Of a DNA stretch of 64,000 nt, positions 51,817 to 60,776 are shown in pieces. Source of the DNA: JBBDIM01 sp040880405 (GTDB lineage: Bacteria; Planctomycetota; Planctomycetia; Pirellulales; Pirellulaceae); the NCBI GenBank assembly GCA_040880405.1, contig JBBDIM010000063.1:62001-126000 (forward strand). The letters are read 5' to 3'. Below the pieces are notes generated by a model, which searched no databases, had not been told where the DNA came from, and worked only from the letters and a program-made list of their open reading frames with translations. The number at the start of each line of letters is the position of its first letter. Positions within the stretch are counted from its first letter, which is position 1. Made by a program: the position numbers and the translations under genes.

Positions 51817-53154
51817 CTAATCATCCAGCGACTTGATAAACAAGTTGCGGAACTCCACCTTGCAGCCATGGTGCTGTAGCGCGAGTGGGCCCGATTCCGG
51901 CACGCCGGGGAGTTTGGCCTTATCGAGCACGGTCTTGCCGTTGAGCACCACCGTGAGCAAGTCATCCTGCATCGTGATGTGGAACCGATTCCACTGGCCG
52001 ATCGGTTTGTCAGCGCTCTCGCTGGGGGTTACTCCAGCCCGAACTTCGGCCGGCATCTTTTGGTCCATGCGGTAGCCGTACACTTCGCCGGAGCCGACGA
52101 GCCAAGTCCACATGTTGATTTGCGATTTGCTGCTGCCACGAAGGTAGATCCCGCTATCCAAATCGGGCACATCGACGGTGATCTCCTTACCGTCATCATC
52201 TTTTTTGTGACTCCCATCAGCTAGGATGATCGGCCGGGCCCTTGTTGGGACTTCGGCCAGTTGTTCCTTGTTGTAGGGCCACCGCCAATCGACGATCATC
52301 TCGAAATTCTTGTACTCTTTCTCGGTCCAAATGTTGGGATCGCCCCCTTGGCCTCGTCCGCCATCGTGTAGCAGGATGCCGCTCTTGGCGATCCAGTGAT
52401 CTTTGTTGTCGGTCTTCCAACCTTTCAGGTCTAACCCGCTGAAAATCGATTCGAAGCCCTCCGCTTGGTCCGCTACCAGTTCATTGTCGACATCGGTCGC
52501 CGCCAATTCCTTGATGCGGATGTTTTTGAATTCGATGGGCGAGCCTTCCGATTCCAGGGCTAGGTAACCTTTACGCGGATTGCACTCCAAACCACGCGTT
52601 ACCACTTCGCCGTTCACCGCCAACGAGATCTCGCCATCTTGGCAGGTCACTTGGTAGTGATTCCACTCGGGCGATGGTTTGGTCCGTTCCTCGGTGGGAT
52701 AGGCCCGCATGTTGTTGAGTTGTTCGCGACCATTCACTGGCTTCATGGTGGCACCCCACGTCGGAAAGACATCGCCTTGGCTGGTATACCAATCCGCTTC
52801 GCGGCCATCCAAGATTTGGACTTCAATCCCCTTAAAGAACGGCGTGCCAACCGCTGGCAACGGCCCGGACCAGACAAACAAGCCGGAGTTGCCACCCGAC
52901 TTTAGATGCCGCCATTCCAACTCGATGATGAAGTTTTGATACTGCTTTTCGCTCCGCAGCATGGCGATCGGCTCGCCAGTGCAGTGGATCAGGCCGTCCC
53001 GCACACTCCAGGTTGAAGGATGCCCGTTGACGTTGACCCAGCCGTCCAGGTTCTTACCATTGAATAGCGATACAAAACCCTCTTCCTCCTCGGCCTGAAG
53101 TGAAACGAGGGAAATCAAGCCGAGCATGCTAGCGATCAAAAGTCGTCGAATCAT
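51817..53154 (-). CDS. Exported protein with two DUF1080 (3-keto-disaccharide hydrolase) domains
   Basis: This 445-residue protein has a signal peptide (MIRRLLIASMLGLISLVSLQA) and two concanavalin-like DUF1080 domains. The first (about 25-205) runs from GFVSLFNGKNLDGWVNVNG through GGNSGLFVWSG and EVQILDG to YLALESEGSPIEFKNIRIKEL. The second (about 220-440) runs from GFESIFSGLDLKGWKTDNKD through GIYLRGSSKSQINMW to GPLALQHHGCKVEFRNLFIKSL. DUF1080 proteins cleave 3-keto-glycosides in the keto-disaccharide pathway, to which Gfo/Idh/MocA and ThuA proteins also belong (both are in this window, but not adjacent). AAGGAGA lies before ATG 53154. The gene ends at the bidirectional terminator. Confidence 0.93.
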   Translation of the reverse strand: MIRRLLIASMLGLISLVSLQAEEEEGFVSLFNGKNLDGWVNVNGHPSTWSVRDGLIHCTGEPIAMLRSEKQYQNFIIELEWRHLKSGGNSGLFVWSGPLPAVGTPFFKGIEVQILDGREADWYTSQGDVFPTWGATMKPVNGREQLNNMRAYPTEERTKPSPEWNHYQVTCQDGEISLAVNGEVVTRGLECNPRKGYLALESEGSPIEFKNIRIKELAATDVDNELVADQAEGFESIFSGLDLKGWKTDNKDHWIAKSGILLHDGGRGQGGDPNIWTEKEYKNFEMIVDWRWPYNKEQLAEVPTRARPIILADGSHKKDDDGKEITVDVPDLDSGIYLRGSSKSQINMWTWLVGSGEVYGYRMDQKMPAEVRAGVTPSESADKPIGQWNRFHITMQDDLLTVVLNGKTVLDKAKLPGVPESGPLALQHHGCKVEFRNLFIKSLDD

Positions 53155-53177
53155 GACGAACTCTCCTTGCGGAATGT

Positions 53178-53225
53178 GGGTGGGTGAAAGCTCGTACGAG
53201 CGTGGTGGATGCGATAGCGTAAACC
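53178..53225. repeat. Degenerate relative of the GGGTGGGTGAA repeat
   Basis: GGGTGGGTGAA (53178-53188) is followed by the palindrome GCTCGTACGAGC (53190-53201) and then GCGATAGCGTAA. The order of motifs parallels the left part of the element at 48846 (GGGTGGGTGAA, a small hairpin, then GCGTAACCCACC). It sits in the divergent gap before the Mla operon. Confidence 0.35.
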
Positions 53226-53421
53226 AGACGGTCCACGTGGGATGAATTTGCTAGTCTACCCGCCCCAAGTTGTGCTGTCACGCATTGACCGGTCGACATC
53301 CGCAAAGTTCCCCCAAATACTGCAACTTGCTGAAGTGGCACAATCGGATCGGCCGAAATAAGATGCTGAGGCGGTAGCGATCCGCCTTTACCGTTTCCCT
53401 CAAGGATGAGACAAAGCTGAC

Positions 53422-54324
53422 GTGGCTACTGGATCAGTCTCCAATTCGAACGGCAATTCCGGTCCCCCCGCGGGCATCTGGGATTCAGTCCGAGAGGGGT
53501 TCGTCAACTGGTTGGCGGACTGGGGTTCGGTGGCGATCGAATTTGTGATGTCGGTGGGAGATTTGACTCTGTTCACCCTGCGGACTTGCGGCTGGATGCT
53601 GGTCCGGCTACCCAAGCGAGACGCCCTCCTCCCATGTTTCTACCAGGTTGGCGTGATGAGCCTGCCGGTAGTGGCGCTGACCGGTACCTTCATCGGGATG
53701 GTGCTGGCGGTGCAAAGCTACTATCAATTCCGCGAACTGGGGCTTGAGACGCGGTTAGGTGCGGTGATCAATATGTCATTGGTCCGCGAACTGGGGCCGG
53801 TCCTCGCGGCGACGATGCTCGCTGGCAGGGTCGGCAGTTCGATGGCGGCCGAACTGGGCACGATGCGCGTAACCGAGCAGATCGACGCCCTCAGCAGCAT
53901 GGGAACCAATCCGGTCCACTACCTGGTAGTACCCCGGCTCTTAGCTTGCTTGCTTTTGATTCCCGCTTTGACCGTAATGGCGGACTTCATGGGCTTTGTG
54001 GGTGGTTACTTTTACGCCGTGGTGATTTTGGGCATCGACAAGCATCACTACCTGTATAATTCACAGCAGTTTGTCGGCTCTTGGGATATCTTTTGCGGGC
54101 TGTTCAAGAGCCTGTTTTTTGGGTTCACGATCGCGGTGGTCAGTTGCCACCGGGGCTTTCACTGTACCGCCGGAGCGGAAGGGGTCGGTCGTGCCGCCAC
54201 CGCCGCTTTTGTTTACTCTTTTGTGTTTATCTTGATCTTGGACTTACTATTGGGGATCGGACTCGAATCGTTTTACCGCGCATTCTGGCCCGAGCAGGTT
54301 AGTTCGCTCGGTGGAGGTGCCTAA
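53422..54324 (+). CDS. mlaE: MlaE-type ABC transporter permease
   Basis: This is the membrane permease of an Mla-type lipid transporter (300 aa). Family signatures are VALTGTFIGMVLAVQSYYQF, MSLVRELGPVLAATMLAGR and SSMAAELGTMRVTEQIDALSSMG, typical of MlaE/DUF140, with five hydrophobic segments. N-terminal residues 1-20 are Ser/Gly/Asn-rich. The start is taken as GTG 53422 (MATGSVSNS), because no ATG occurs in frame before residue 43; the ribosome site is weak. It leads a three-gene set with an ATPase and an MCE protein, as in the MlaFED complex that moves phospholipid between inner and outer membranes. Separate MlaB or MlaC genes are not seen. Confidence 0.93.
   Translation: MATGSVSNSNGNSGPPAGIWDSVREGFVNWLADWGSVAIEFVMSVGDLTLFTLRTCGWMLVRLPKRDALLPCFYQVGVMSLPVVALTGTFIGMVLAVQSYYQFRELGLETRLGAVINMSLVRELGPVLAATMLAGRVGSSMAAELGTMRVTEQIDALSSMGTNPVHYLVVPRLLACLLLIPALTVMADFMGFVGGYFYAVVILGIDKHHYLYNSQQFVGSWDIFCGLFKSLFFGFTIAVVSCHRGFHCTAGAEGVGRAATAAFVYSFVFILILDLLLGIGLESFYRAFWPEQVSSLGGGA
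54313..54319 (+). promoter_or_regulatory. Shine-Dalgarno site deciding the mlaF start
   Basis: GGAGGTG lies inside the 3' end of mlaE, nine bases before ATG 54329. It makes ATG 54329 a better start than GTG 54311. Confidence 0.7.
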
Positions 54325-54328
54325 AGAG

Positions 54329-55156
54329 ATGCACGCGCGACTGGAAACCGACGACACCCAACCTTTGATCGAAGTGGACCAGATGGAGGTCAATTTCGAT
54401 GGAAACGTGGTGCTCCGCGATATCGGGCTCTCGGTTCCCAAGGGGCAGACCCTAGCGATCATTGGCGAAAGTGGTTGTGGTAAAACGGTCCTGCTCAAGA
54501 CTCTGATTGGCCTCGTCACTCCCACACGAGGGGAGATCCGATTCGATGGGGAAGATATCAATCAACTTTCCGAAGGAGACCTGACCAAACTGCGAATCCG
54601 CTATGGGTTTGTGTTTCAGAACGCGGCCCTATTTGACAGCATGACGGTCGGGCAAAACGTCGCTTTTCCGCTGCGGCAGCATACCACCAAGCCGATCGAG
54701 GAAATTCGGGAAATTGTGTATTCGTTGCTAGCGGAGGTGGGACTGCCCGATTCAATTGTCTGGAAAAAACCGGCCGAGCTTTCCGGCGGAATGCGAAAAC
54801 GCGTGGGACTCGCCAGAGCCCTCGTGCTGAAACCGGAAATCGTGCTGTACGACGAACCGACGACCGGGCTGGATCCGATCATGAGCGATGTCATCAATGA
54901 GCTCATTTTGCGGACTCGCGGACGGTACCCCGTGACGAGCATTGTGGTGACCCACGACATGCGAACCGCGCAAAAAGTGGCGGATCGTGTGGTGATGATG
55001 TACCCTGCGCCCCGATTGGAAGAAGGAGAGCCTCAAATCTTGTTCGACGGACCACCGGAGGAACTGGAGGATTTCCACGACAATCGGGTGACCCAGTTTG
55101 TCCGGGGTGAGGCGGGTCAACGCTTAATGGAAATGCGAGAAGCGGCTGATTTTTGA
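54329..55156 (+). CDS. mlaF: MlaF-type ABC transporter ATPase
   Basis: This cytoplasmic ATPase (275 aa) powers lipid transport with the MlaE-type permease. Walker A is GESGCGKT (46-53), the signature LSGGMRKR lies at about 150-157 and Walker B is EIVLYDEPTTGLDP at about 170. The Q-loop reads GFVFQNAALFDSMTV and the switch histidine is in VVTHDMRT. I start at ATG 54329 (MHARLETDDTQ) because of the strong GGAGGTG nine bases upstream; it begins 4 bases after the mlaE stop. The C-terminal 30 residues (PPEELEDFHDNRVTQFVRGEA) carry the FxxG-like MlaF tail. MCE protein gene follows after 24 bases. Confidence 0.95.
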   Translation: MHARLETDDTQPLIEVDQMEVNFDGNVVLRDIGLSVPKGQTLAIIGESGCGKTVLLKTLIGLVTPTRGEIRFDGEDINQLSEGDLTKLRIRYGFVFQNAALFDSMTVGQNVAFPLRQHTTKPIEEIREIVYSLLAEVGLPDSIVWKKPAELSGGMRKRVGLARALVLKPEIVLYDEPTTGLDPIMSDVINELILRTRGRYPVTSIVVTHDMRTAQKVADRVVMMYPAPRLEEGEPQILFDGPPEELEDFHDNRVTQFVRGEAGQRLMEMREAADF

Positions 55157-55180
55157 TGTGTCGCACTGAGGATTCAATCC

Positions 55181-56299
55181 TTGTTCAACGGTCCGCTTGG
55201 CGGACTTCACGGTAAAGCGGATATGGACGACCGAGTATTACAATTTCGAGTCGGATTCGTGATGTTGGTCGCTTTAATGCTGACCGGGATCCTCTTTTTC
55301 TTGCTGGGCGAACGGCCTGAATTTTTGTCCGACAAGAATACGATCTACGTTGAATTTCGTCAGGCCCCAGGCGTGACGGTCGACACCCCGGTCCGAACCA
55401 GCGGGATTTTGATCGGTCGAGTTAGTGATGTCGCCCTGCAAGAAAACCGCCTGGTGCTGGTGACACTAAAAATCGAACCACGCTACATGCCGCGGCAAAA
55501 CGAAATCTGCCGGATCGTCTCCGGCTCGCTTCTGGGAGACGCCGCGCTGGAGTTTGTCCCGAGCGATGTCGACGGGATTCCGACCACGGTATTGCCGCAT
55601 GGGGCGAAGATCCAAGGAGCGGTGGCATCCAACCCGTTGACGGTGCTGGTAAACCTGGAAGAGTCGCTCATCGGGACGATGGCGACCATCGACCAAGCGG
55701 GTGGTGACATCAGTGAATTCGCACAAAACGCCAATCGCCTAATGACGGGCAACGGCGATCAAATCGGGAATATCCTGCAAAAAACGGAAGTCGCCCTAGA
55801 TCGCTTTGATAGTACTTTGCTCGCGGTGCAAAACGTGGTGGGAGATGAAGAGCTGAACCAACGCCTCAAAGCCGCACTGGACGATCTCCCCGAAACCATT
55901 GCCGAGACCCGGGCCCTGATGGACCGCATGAATGGTGTGGCGGACAATGCGAACCGCAACTTGGAAAACCTGGAAGGCTTTACTAGGCCTTTGGGTGAGC
56001 GAGGCGAGGAACTAGCCGCCAACCTGCAAAACACGACCGAAAACCTCAACTTGCTAGTCGGCCAATTGGCCCAGTTTAGCCGGACCGTCAACGAGTCGGA
56101 GGGAACGGTCGGCCAGTTGATCAACAACCCGGAACTGTATCAGCGTCTGAACGACGCGGCCGGGAATATCCAAGAGATCTCGGCCCGCCTGCGGCCGATC
56201 GTGGAGGACGCGCGGGTATTCACGGATAAGATTGCGAGAGACCCCGGCCGGATCGGCGTGAAAGGTGCGCTGAATCGTCAGCAGTCGGGGATTAAATAG
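55181..56299 (+). CDS. mlaD: MCE-domain (MlaD-like) lipid transport protein
   Basis: This 372-residue membrane-anchored protein has one N-terminal helix (about 25-45, VGFVMLVALMLTGILFFLLG). An MCE domain follows (about 54-145: NTIYVEFRQAPGVTVDTPVRTSGILIGRV, and VSGSLLGDAALEFVPS), then a helical tail of about 200 residues (LIGTMATIDQAGGD, LMDRMNGVADNANRNLENLEG) that likely forms a hexameric tube. It is much longer than enteric MlaD (183 aa). The TTG start at 55181 has GAGGA eight bases upstream; ATG 55223 (MDDRVLQF) is the alternative. Its stop overlaps the convergent truncated YhcG gene by 8 bases. Confidence 0.9.
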   Translation: MFNGPLGGLHGKADMDDRVLQFRVGFVMLVALMLTGILFFLLGERPEFLSDKNTIYVEFRQAPGVTVDTPVRTSGILIGRVSDVALQENRLVLVTLKIEPRYMPRQNEICRIVSGSLLGDAALEFVPSDVDGIPTTVLPHGAKIQGAVASNPLTVLVNLEESLIGTMATIDQAGGDISEFAQNANRLMTGNGDQIGNILQKTEVALDRFDSTLLAVQNVVGDEELNQRLKAALDDLPETIAETRALMDRMNGVADNANRNLENLEGFTRPLGERGEELAANLQNTTENLNLLVGQLAQFSRTVNESEGTVGQLINNPELYQRLNDAAGNIQEISARLRPIVEDARVFTDKIARDPGRIGVKGALNRQQSGIK

Positions 56300-56876
56300 C
56301 GACGTGGCTATCCTTGAAAACAGATCCCGCCTCTGGATGAATTTCCTTCAGAGAGGCCGATTGCTGTTTGGGTGCCAAAGCTACCCGTTCGAACAACGCC
56401 CCCGCCAATTGCCGCTCCAGCTCTCGCTTTCCCCACCCCTCACGCGCACAATACCGCAGGTAAAATTCCCCCTCTTCATCACTCCGACAGCGACTCAAAA
56501 TCAGGAGATTGTGGGTCCAAGGTAATTGTGTCACCAGTGGTAACAGAATTGGATTTCCCGCGTAAGTCTCATGAAACTGAAGCATCCGCCACAGATTTCG
56601 TGCTGAAAAGCCCTTTGCGGCGGGTTGATTCCTCGCGATATACCGAGCCAATTCCTGGACGGTCCCCTTCCCCCAACCGGCGGAAGCCACCTTCTCCGAG
56701 AGGTGTGCCCCGATCCTCCAGTACAACTCAATCAACTGCGAATTGACGGCCTTAAAGGCCTTGTGCCGGGCCGTTTCGATCAAGTTCAGGACTTGCTCAA
56801 AGTCGCTCGGAGACACGTTCTCCGTCTGATCGATTGTAGTTTTCCGGCGGCGGCTCAGAGACCGGTTTTTAGACAT
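56292..56876 (-). pseudogene. Truncated YhcG/DUF1016 protein, nuclease domain missing
   Basis: The 194 visible residues match the N-terminal DUF1016 domain of YhcG-type proteins: IETARHKAFKAVNSQLIELYWRIGAHL, GWGKGTVQELARYI, GFSARNLWRMLQFHETY, LPWTHNLLILSRC and EFYLRYCAREGWGKRELERQL. Full family members (about 340-380 aa) continue after ...HPEAGSVFKD with a PDDEXK nuclease domain; here the frame reads SVFKDSHVAI and stops. The stop lies inside the last codons of the convergent mlaD gene. So the gene has lost its 3' half, by deletion or replacement. It may still make the N-terminal domain. The start at 56876 gives MSKNRSLSRRRK. Confidence 0.8.
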
Positions 56877-56979
56877 ATCACTCTCAGGCTAGTTCGAAGG
56901 TGGGGCCTGAGCCAGTATGCCTACCAGACGGGGTCGTGTCGAGTGACTTTCCACCCCGAACCGCCCATGATTGGATGAA

Positions 56980-57618
56980 TTACCGAGGCGGGCCGCTGGG
57001 TAGCGGTGGCAGTTCGTATCCGCCGGGTGGAAGGGTTTCGCCGCCGGGGTAAAATTCGCCGGGGGATGGTTGTGGCCGGGGCTCGGGAGACCAGCTACCT
57101 GCCTGAGGTGCGAACATCGACTGATTGGACTGTGGTGGCACGACAGTGGTTGGTGCGTGCCCTTGTTGCATCGGCGACAACGGCGTGACCAATCCGTTCC
57201 GGGCACTGGTCCTCAGTTGCTCGGCACGACTTCGAAGCTCATCCGGAGGGACAATCCGCAGGGGCACCATCTCGAAATGGAGATCTCGCTCATCTCGAAT
57301 CTCCCAGGGGACGAGGTTTTCCGTCACAAAATCCAACGGAGGATACTGGTACCAGGGGGCGCTGAACGTGTGAAGCTGAGAAACCGGCTCGAAGCCGTCT
57401 TTTTCCAGACGAATTTCTCGTGTCCCGTAGTATGTGTACGCAGTGGAGACGGGCGTCACGCCGATCTCTTGATTGTCGACGTACAGCACCGCCCCAGGCG
57501 GGTTGGTCCGCACGGTGAACCGTCGGCGAAGACATCCCACCTGGCTTGCCAGCAGCAGCACAAGCACGAGGGCGACTCGAAACCGGGGACGATTGAATGT
57601 TGGGGGACTACCGCGCAT
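56980..57618 (-). CDS. PEGA-domain protein, probable lipoprotein
   Basis: This 212-residue protein has a hydrophobic N-terminus (13-28) ending in a lipobox-like SQVGC (Cys29). A PEGA domain (about 32-115, VRTNPPGAVLYVDNQEIGVTPVS, then REIRLEKDGFEPVS) follows, and the C-terminal 90 residues are Pro/Gln/Gly-rich and disordered. PEGA domains are surface or signalling-associated in planctomycetes; the function is unknown. The lipobox -3 residue is Gln rather than Leu, so lipidation is uncertain. It is divergent from the PP2C gene across 279 bases in which I see no other gene. Confidence 0.85.
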   Translation of the reverse strand: MRGSPPTFNRPRFRVALVLVLLLASQVGCLRRRFTVRTNPPGAVLYVDNQEIGVTPVSTAYTYYGTREIRLEKDGFEPVSQLHTFSAPWYQYPPLDFVTENLVPWEIRDERDLHFEMVPLRIVPPDELRSRAEQLRTSARNGLVTPLSPMQQGHAPTTVVPPQSNQSMFAPQAGSWSPEPRPQPSPGEFYPGGETLPPGGYELPPLPSGPPR

Positions 57619-57897
57619 CGGCGAATGACGTCAAAAAAGGTTCATGAACTGCCCGGTCTTAAACCGAGCGGCGGAGGAGTATAGCGAGAGGCATTCGCCA
57701 CCGCCAGAGAGAATCGAACACAACCGGAGCGATACCGATCCGATAATCACCGTGCGGTTTCCCGCTTTGCCGGAAAGGACATTTCGGCGCTGCCGCCAGT
57801 TGTCTTGGCTAGCATCCCGGATTATTATCGAACGTTTTGGTAGATATACGGTTACATCTGAGTAGCCGATCGTCCCGCGGCACAGGTAACTCGCGGT

Positions 57898-59238
57898 ATG
57901 CCACCGTTGGAGCAACATGAATGGGCGGGATGTCTGCGGGTCGCTGCGATTAGCGATGTGGGGATGCGTCGCTCGAATAATCAAGATCACCATGGCGTCA
58001 GCCTGACTTCCCAGTGGGAGGAGTGGCGGCGGCGCGGCCACCTCTTGATCGTGGCCGATGGCATGGGAGCGCACGCCGCTGGCGAACTGGCCAGCGAAAT
58101 GGCGGTGGACAACATCACCCACCTCTATCGCAAATACGGCGCAAAGCCTCCGGCGGTGGCTCTGACCGCAGCCATTGAGGAGGCCAACCTCATCATTCAC
58201 CGCCGCGGCCAGTCGAATACCGCCTTCCACCGGATGGGCACCACTTGCAGTTCCCTGCTGCTTCTACCCCAAGGTGCGGTCGTCGGACACGTCGGAGACA
58301 GCCGAGTCTACCGTCTCCGAGGGGACCAACTGGAACAGCTCACATTTGACCATAGCATGGCCTGGGAGGTCGAGGCAGCCACGGGGGGTGCCGGTCTGTC
58401 CCCTGAAGCCTGTGCCGCGATCCCCAAGAATGTGATCACCCGGAGTTTGGGCCCCAACCTAAAGGTTGAAGTCGATGTCGAAGGCCCCTTTCCGCTTGAG
58501 GTGGGAGATACCTTCCTCCTTTGCAGCGATGGTGCCTCTGGCCCGGTACACGACGACGAGTTCGCCTTAATCCTGGGGGCCCTCGAACCGGACCAAGCGG
58601 CTCAAATGATCGTCGATCTGGCGAACCTGCGGGGCGGACCTGACAATATCACGGTCATCGTCGCGAAAATAACCGATCCCAAGATGGCGGAAGACCCGTG
58701 GCGGAAAGAGCCGCTGCAACTCGACGAACAGCGGGCCGCGGCCGTCCCGATTCCGGTTCGCCCCATTCCCAAGTGGTTGTGGGCTTTATTTGCGGTGCTT
58801 GGCCTAACCACCTTCGCGATGCTGGTTCTCCAACTCCCCCTGATCTCGCTGGCTTTCGGCCTGATCTGGTTGGGGATTTCGATGTCCGCGATCATGTATC
58901 GTTACTCCGGAGCGGAAGCGATCCTGCCCGGTAAACCGGCCTATCGCATGGGGAAGGGTCCGTATCGGAAATACCCCCTCGAACCTTCCGCGGGAGTGGC
59001 CAAAAACCTCAAGGAAATGACTGACGAACTGTGCGAAGCGGTCGAGACCAACCAGTGGACAGTGGATTGGGAGCGGTTTCACCCGTTCCAAGATCGAGCG
59101 GAAGTGGCGATCGAAAAGGGGAATTACGCCGAGGCAATCCGCAACTACTTCCATTGCATTGGTAGTCTGATGTCACAAATTCGGGGCCAGGATGGTCATG
59201 GCAGGGCCCCGATCGACGATAGCCGAGTCGATCTATAA
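57898..59238 (+). CDS. PP2C-family serine/threonine phosphatase with C-terminal membrane region
   Basis: This 446-residue protein has an N-terminal PP2C domain (about 12-262). Metal ligands are seen in SDVGMRRSNNQDHHG (Asp30), VADGMGAHAAGELAS (Asp54-Gly55), GHVGDSRVYRL, LLCSDGASG and GPDNITVIVAK. Two hydrophobic segments follow (about 285-305 and 308-326), then a cytoplasmic C-terminal domain of about 115 residues without recognised homology. Bacterial PP2C enzymes counteract Hanks-type Ser/Thr kinases; none is encoded in this window. ATG 57898 is the only sensible start. The next gene, an LptF/LptG permease, is on the same strand but 146 bases away. Confidence 0.93.
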   Translation: MPPLEQHEWAGCLRVAAISDVGMRRSNNQDHHGVSLTSQWEEWRRRGHLLIVADGMGAHAAGELASEMAVDNITHLYRKYGAKPPAVALTAAIEEANLIIHRRGQSNTAFHRMGTTCSSLLLLPQGAVVGHVGDSRVYRLRGDQLEQLTFDHSMAWEVEAATGGAGLSPEACAAIPKNVITRSLGPNLKVEVDVEGPFPLEVGDTFLLCSDGASGPVHDDEFALILGALEPDQAAQMIVDLANLRGGPDNITVIVAKITDPKMAEDPWRKEPLQLDEQRAAAVPIPVRPIPKWLWALFAVLGLTTFAMLVLQLPLISLAFGLIWLGISMSAIMYRYSGAEAILPGKPAYRMGKGPYRKYPLEPSAGVAKNLKEMTDELCEAVETNQWTVDWERFHPFQDRAEVAIEKGNYAEAIRNYFHCIGSLMSQIRGQDGHGRAPIDDSRVDL

Positions 59239-59384
59239 CAATCTTCCGATTCCTGCTAAATTCTTCCCGCTACCCACGTGTGAGCGGCCGACCTGCGGCT
59301 GTCATCACGCCGGGAATGATCCACCAGGCCACCCAGCGACCGACACTCGTTGCGGCCCACATGGCCCCATGCCGGGCGGAATTT

Positions 59385-60572
59385 ATGGGAATTTTTCAGC
59401 GGTACATCCTATGGGAGCTGGCGAAGGTATTTTTCCTTACGCTGGGGATCCTTACGCTGCTGATGATGTTTGTGGGACTGGGGGAGCAGGCAATCCGAGA
59501 AGGTCTTGGCATCGGGCCGCTCCTAAAAACGGTCCCCTACCTGCTACCCGACGCGCTCCGATTTTCCATGCCCGGCACGATGCTCTTCGCCGTATGCACC
59601 GTTTACGGTCGCGTTTCGGCGCTGAACGAGCTCACGGCTCTCAAATCAGCGGGGATTTCCCCCTCCGTGGCAATTCTACCTGGTTTGATGCTAGCGTTCG
59701 TGGCTTCCGTGATGGCCGTGTGGCTAAATGATGTGGCAGTTTCGTGGGGCGAGGCGGGGGTTCGCCGGGTGGTGATCGAATCGATCGAAGAAATCGCCTA
59801 CGGCATGTTGAGGACCAAGCGTGCGTTTAATTCCGAGCGATTCTCGGTCCTGGTCAAGGATGTCGAGGGGCATACTTTGATCCGTCCTGAAATTTTGATC
59901 TCGAAAGGGCGCTCTGAGCCGATCTCGATTTCGGCGGCCTCGGCGGAGCTTACCGCTGACAATCGGCTCGATCGATTGATCGTGACCCTGACCGACAGCC
60001 GCATCCAAACCGCATCCGGAGGAGGACAGTGGTTTGAGCACCCTGGGACCATGCGCACCTCGATTTCACTAGTCGATGATTCCCCGGATAATGAGCTGGA
60101 CAATTCCTACCGTGGTTCGCTCGGCGAGCTTCCCGGAAAGCAGCGGATGATGACCGGGTATCAACGCGACATGGCGCGGTCGATAGCGTTTCTCGGCGTC
60201 TGCGACGCCCTTACCATCCACCCCACCCACCCAACCGATCCCCGTATGGATGAGGCTCTGAAACAACATCACTGGTCGCAAACTCAACTCCACCGGCTGT
60301 ACGCGGAACCCTACAGGCGCTGGGCCAACGGATTCAGTTGCTTGTTTTTCGCGATGCTGGGAATTCCACTGGCCATCCGGCAGCGAAACACCGATTTTGT
60401 GAGCAGCTTTTTCTCGGCGTTTCTCCCGGTCCTCCTGCTCTATTATCCGCTCTTGGCGATGGGTATCGATCGGACCAAGGCGGGTGCTTGGTACCCGATT
60501 AGCGTCTGGCTGGGGAACGTGGTCCTGCTGCTGATTGGGCTTTGGCTCACGCGCAAAATTCTCCGCTACTGA
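59385..60572 (+). CDS. LptF/LptG-family (YjgP/YjgQ) permease
   Basis: This 395-residue protein is a permease of the LPS export machine, which with LptB2 extracts LPS from the inner membrane. Helices lie at about 12-35, 55-75, 95-120 and then, after a large periplasmic beta-jellyroll (about 130-300), at 315-335, 342-360 and 370-390. MGIFQRYILWELAKVFF is the usual N-terminus and TALKSAGISP a family motif; PIAVWRN-type coupling helix sequence is less obvious. I choose ATG 59385; 35 codons upstream are not family-like. Only one LptF/G gene is seen here; its partner must be elsewhere or this is a single-gene version. Confidence 0.92.
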   Translation: MGIFQRYILWELAKVFFLTLGILTLLMMFVGLGEQAIREGLGIGPLLKTVPYLLPDALRFSMPGTMLFAVCTVYGRVSALNELTALKSAGISPSVAILPGLMLAFVASVMAVWLNDVAVSWGEAGVRRVVIESIEEIAYGMLRTKRAFNSERFSVLVKDVEGHTLIRPEILISKGRSEPISISAASAELTADNRLDRLIVTLTDSRIQTASGGGQWFEHPGTMRTSISLVDDSPDNELDNSYRGSLGELPGKQRMMTGYQRDMARSIAFLGVCDALTIHPTHPTDPRMDEALKQHHWSQTQLHRLYAEPYRRWANGFSCLFFAMLGIPLAIRQRNTDFVSSFFSAFLPVLLLYYPLLAMGIDRTKAGAWYPISVWLGNVVLLLIGLWLTRKILRY

Positions 60573-60764
60573 ATTCCCTCGCTTCCTTCCGAATTGGGGT
60601 GGAGATCGCTCGCTTTCGTCTTGCCTCCTCCAAGCGCTTGCTGCTAGACTCCCGCCTGCCTGAACGCCCTGGGCGGGGAACGGATTCCCCTCCCGGATTC
60701 GAGGCTTTCAGGACAATCGCCTTCGCCATCGGACGCAAACTCTTACGGCGAAGAACTCAGCGAC

Positions 60765-60771
60765 AAGGAGG
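60765..60771 (+). promoter_or_regulatory. Shine-Dalgarno site supporting the GTG start at 60777
   Basis: AAGGAGG lies five bases before GTG 60777, a strong site that fixes the histidine kinase start despite the rare codon. Confidence 0.75.
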
Positions 60772-60776
60772 TCGCG

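Noticed and set aside
56372..56746. Plus-strand open frame opposite the truncated YhcG gene
   Set aside because: Its protein is low-complexity (Pro/Ser/Arg-rich), as expected of an antisense shadow.
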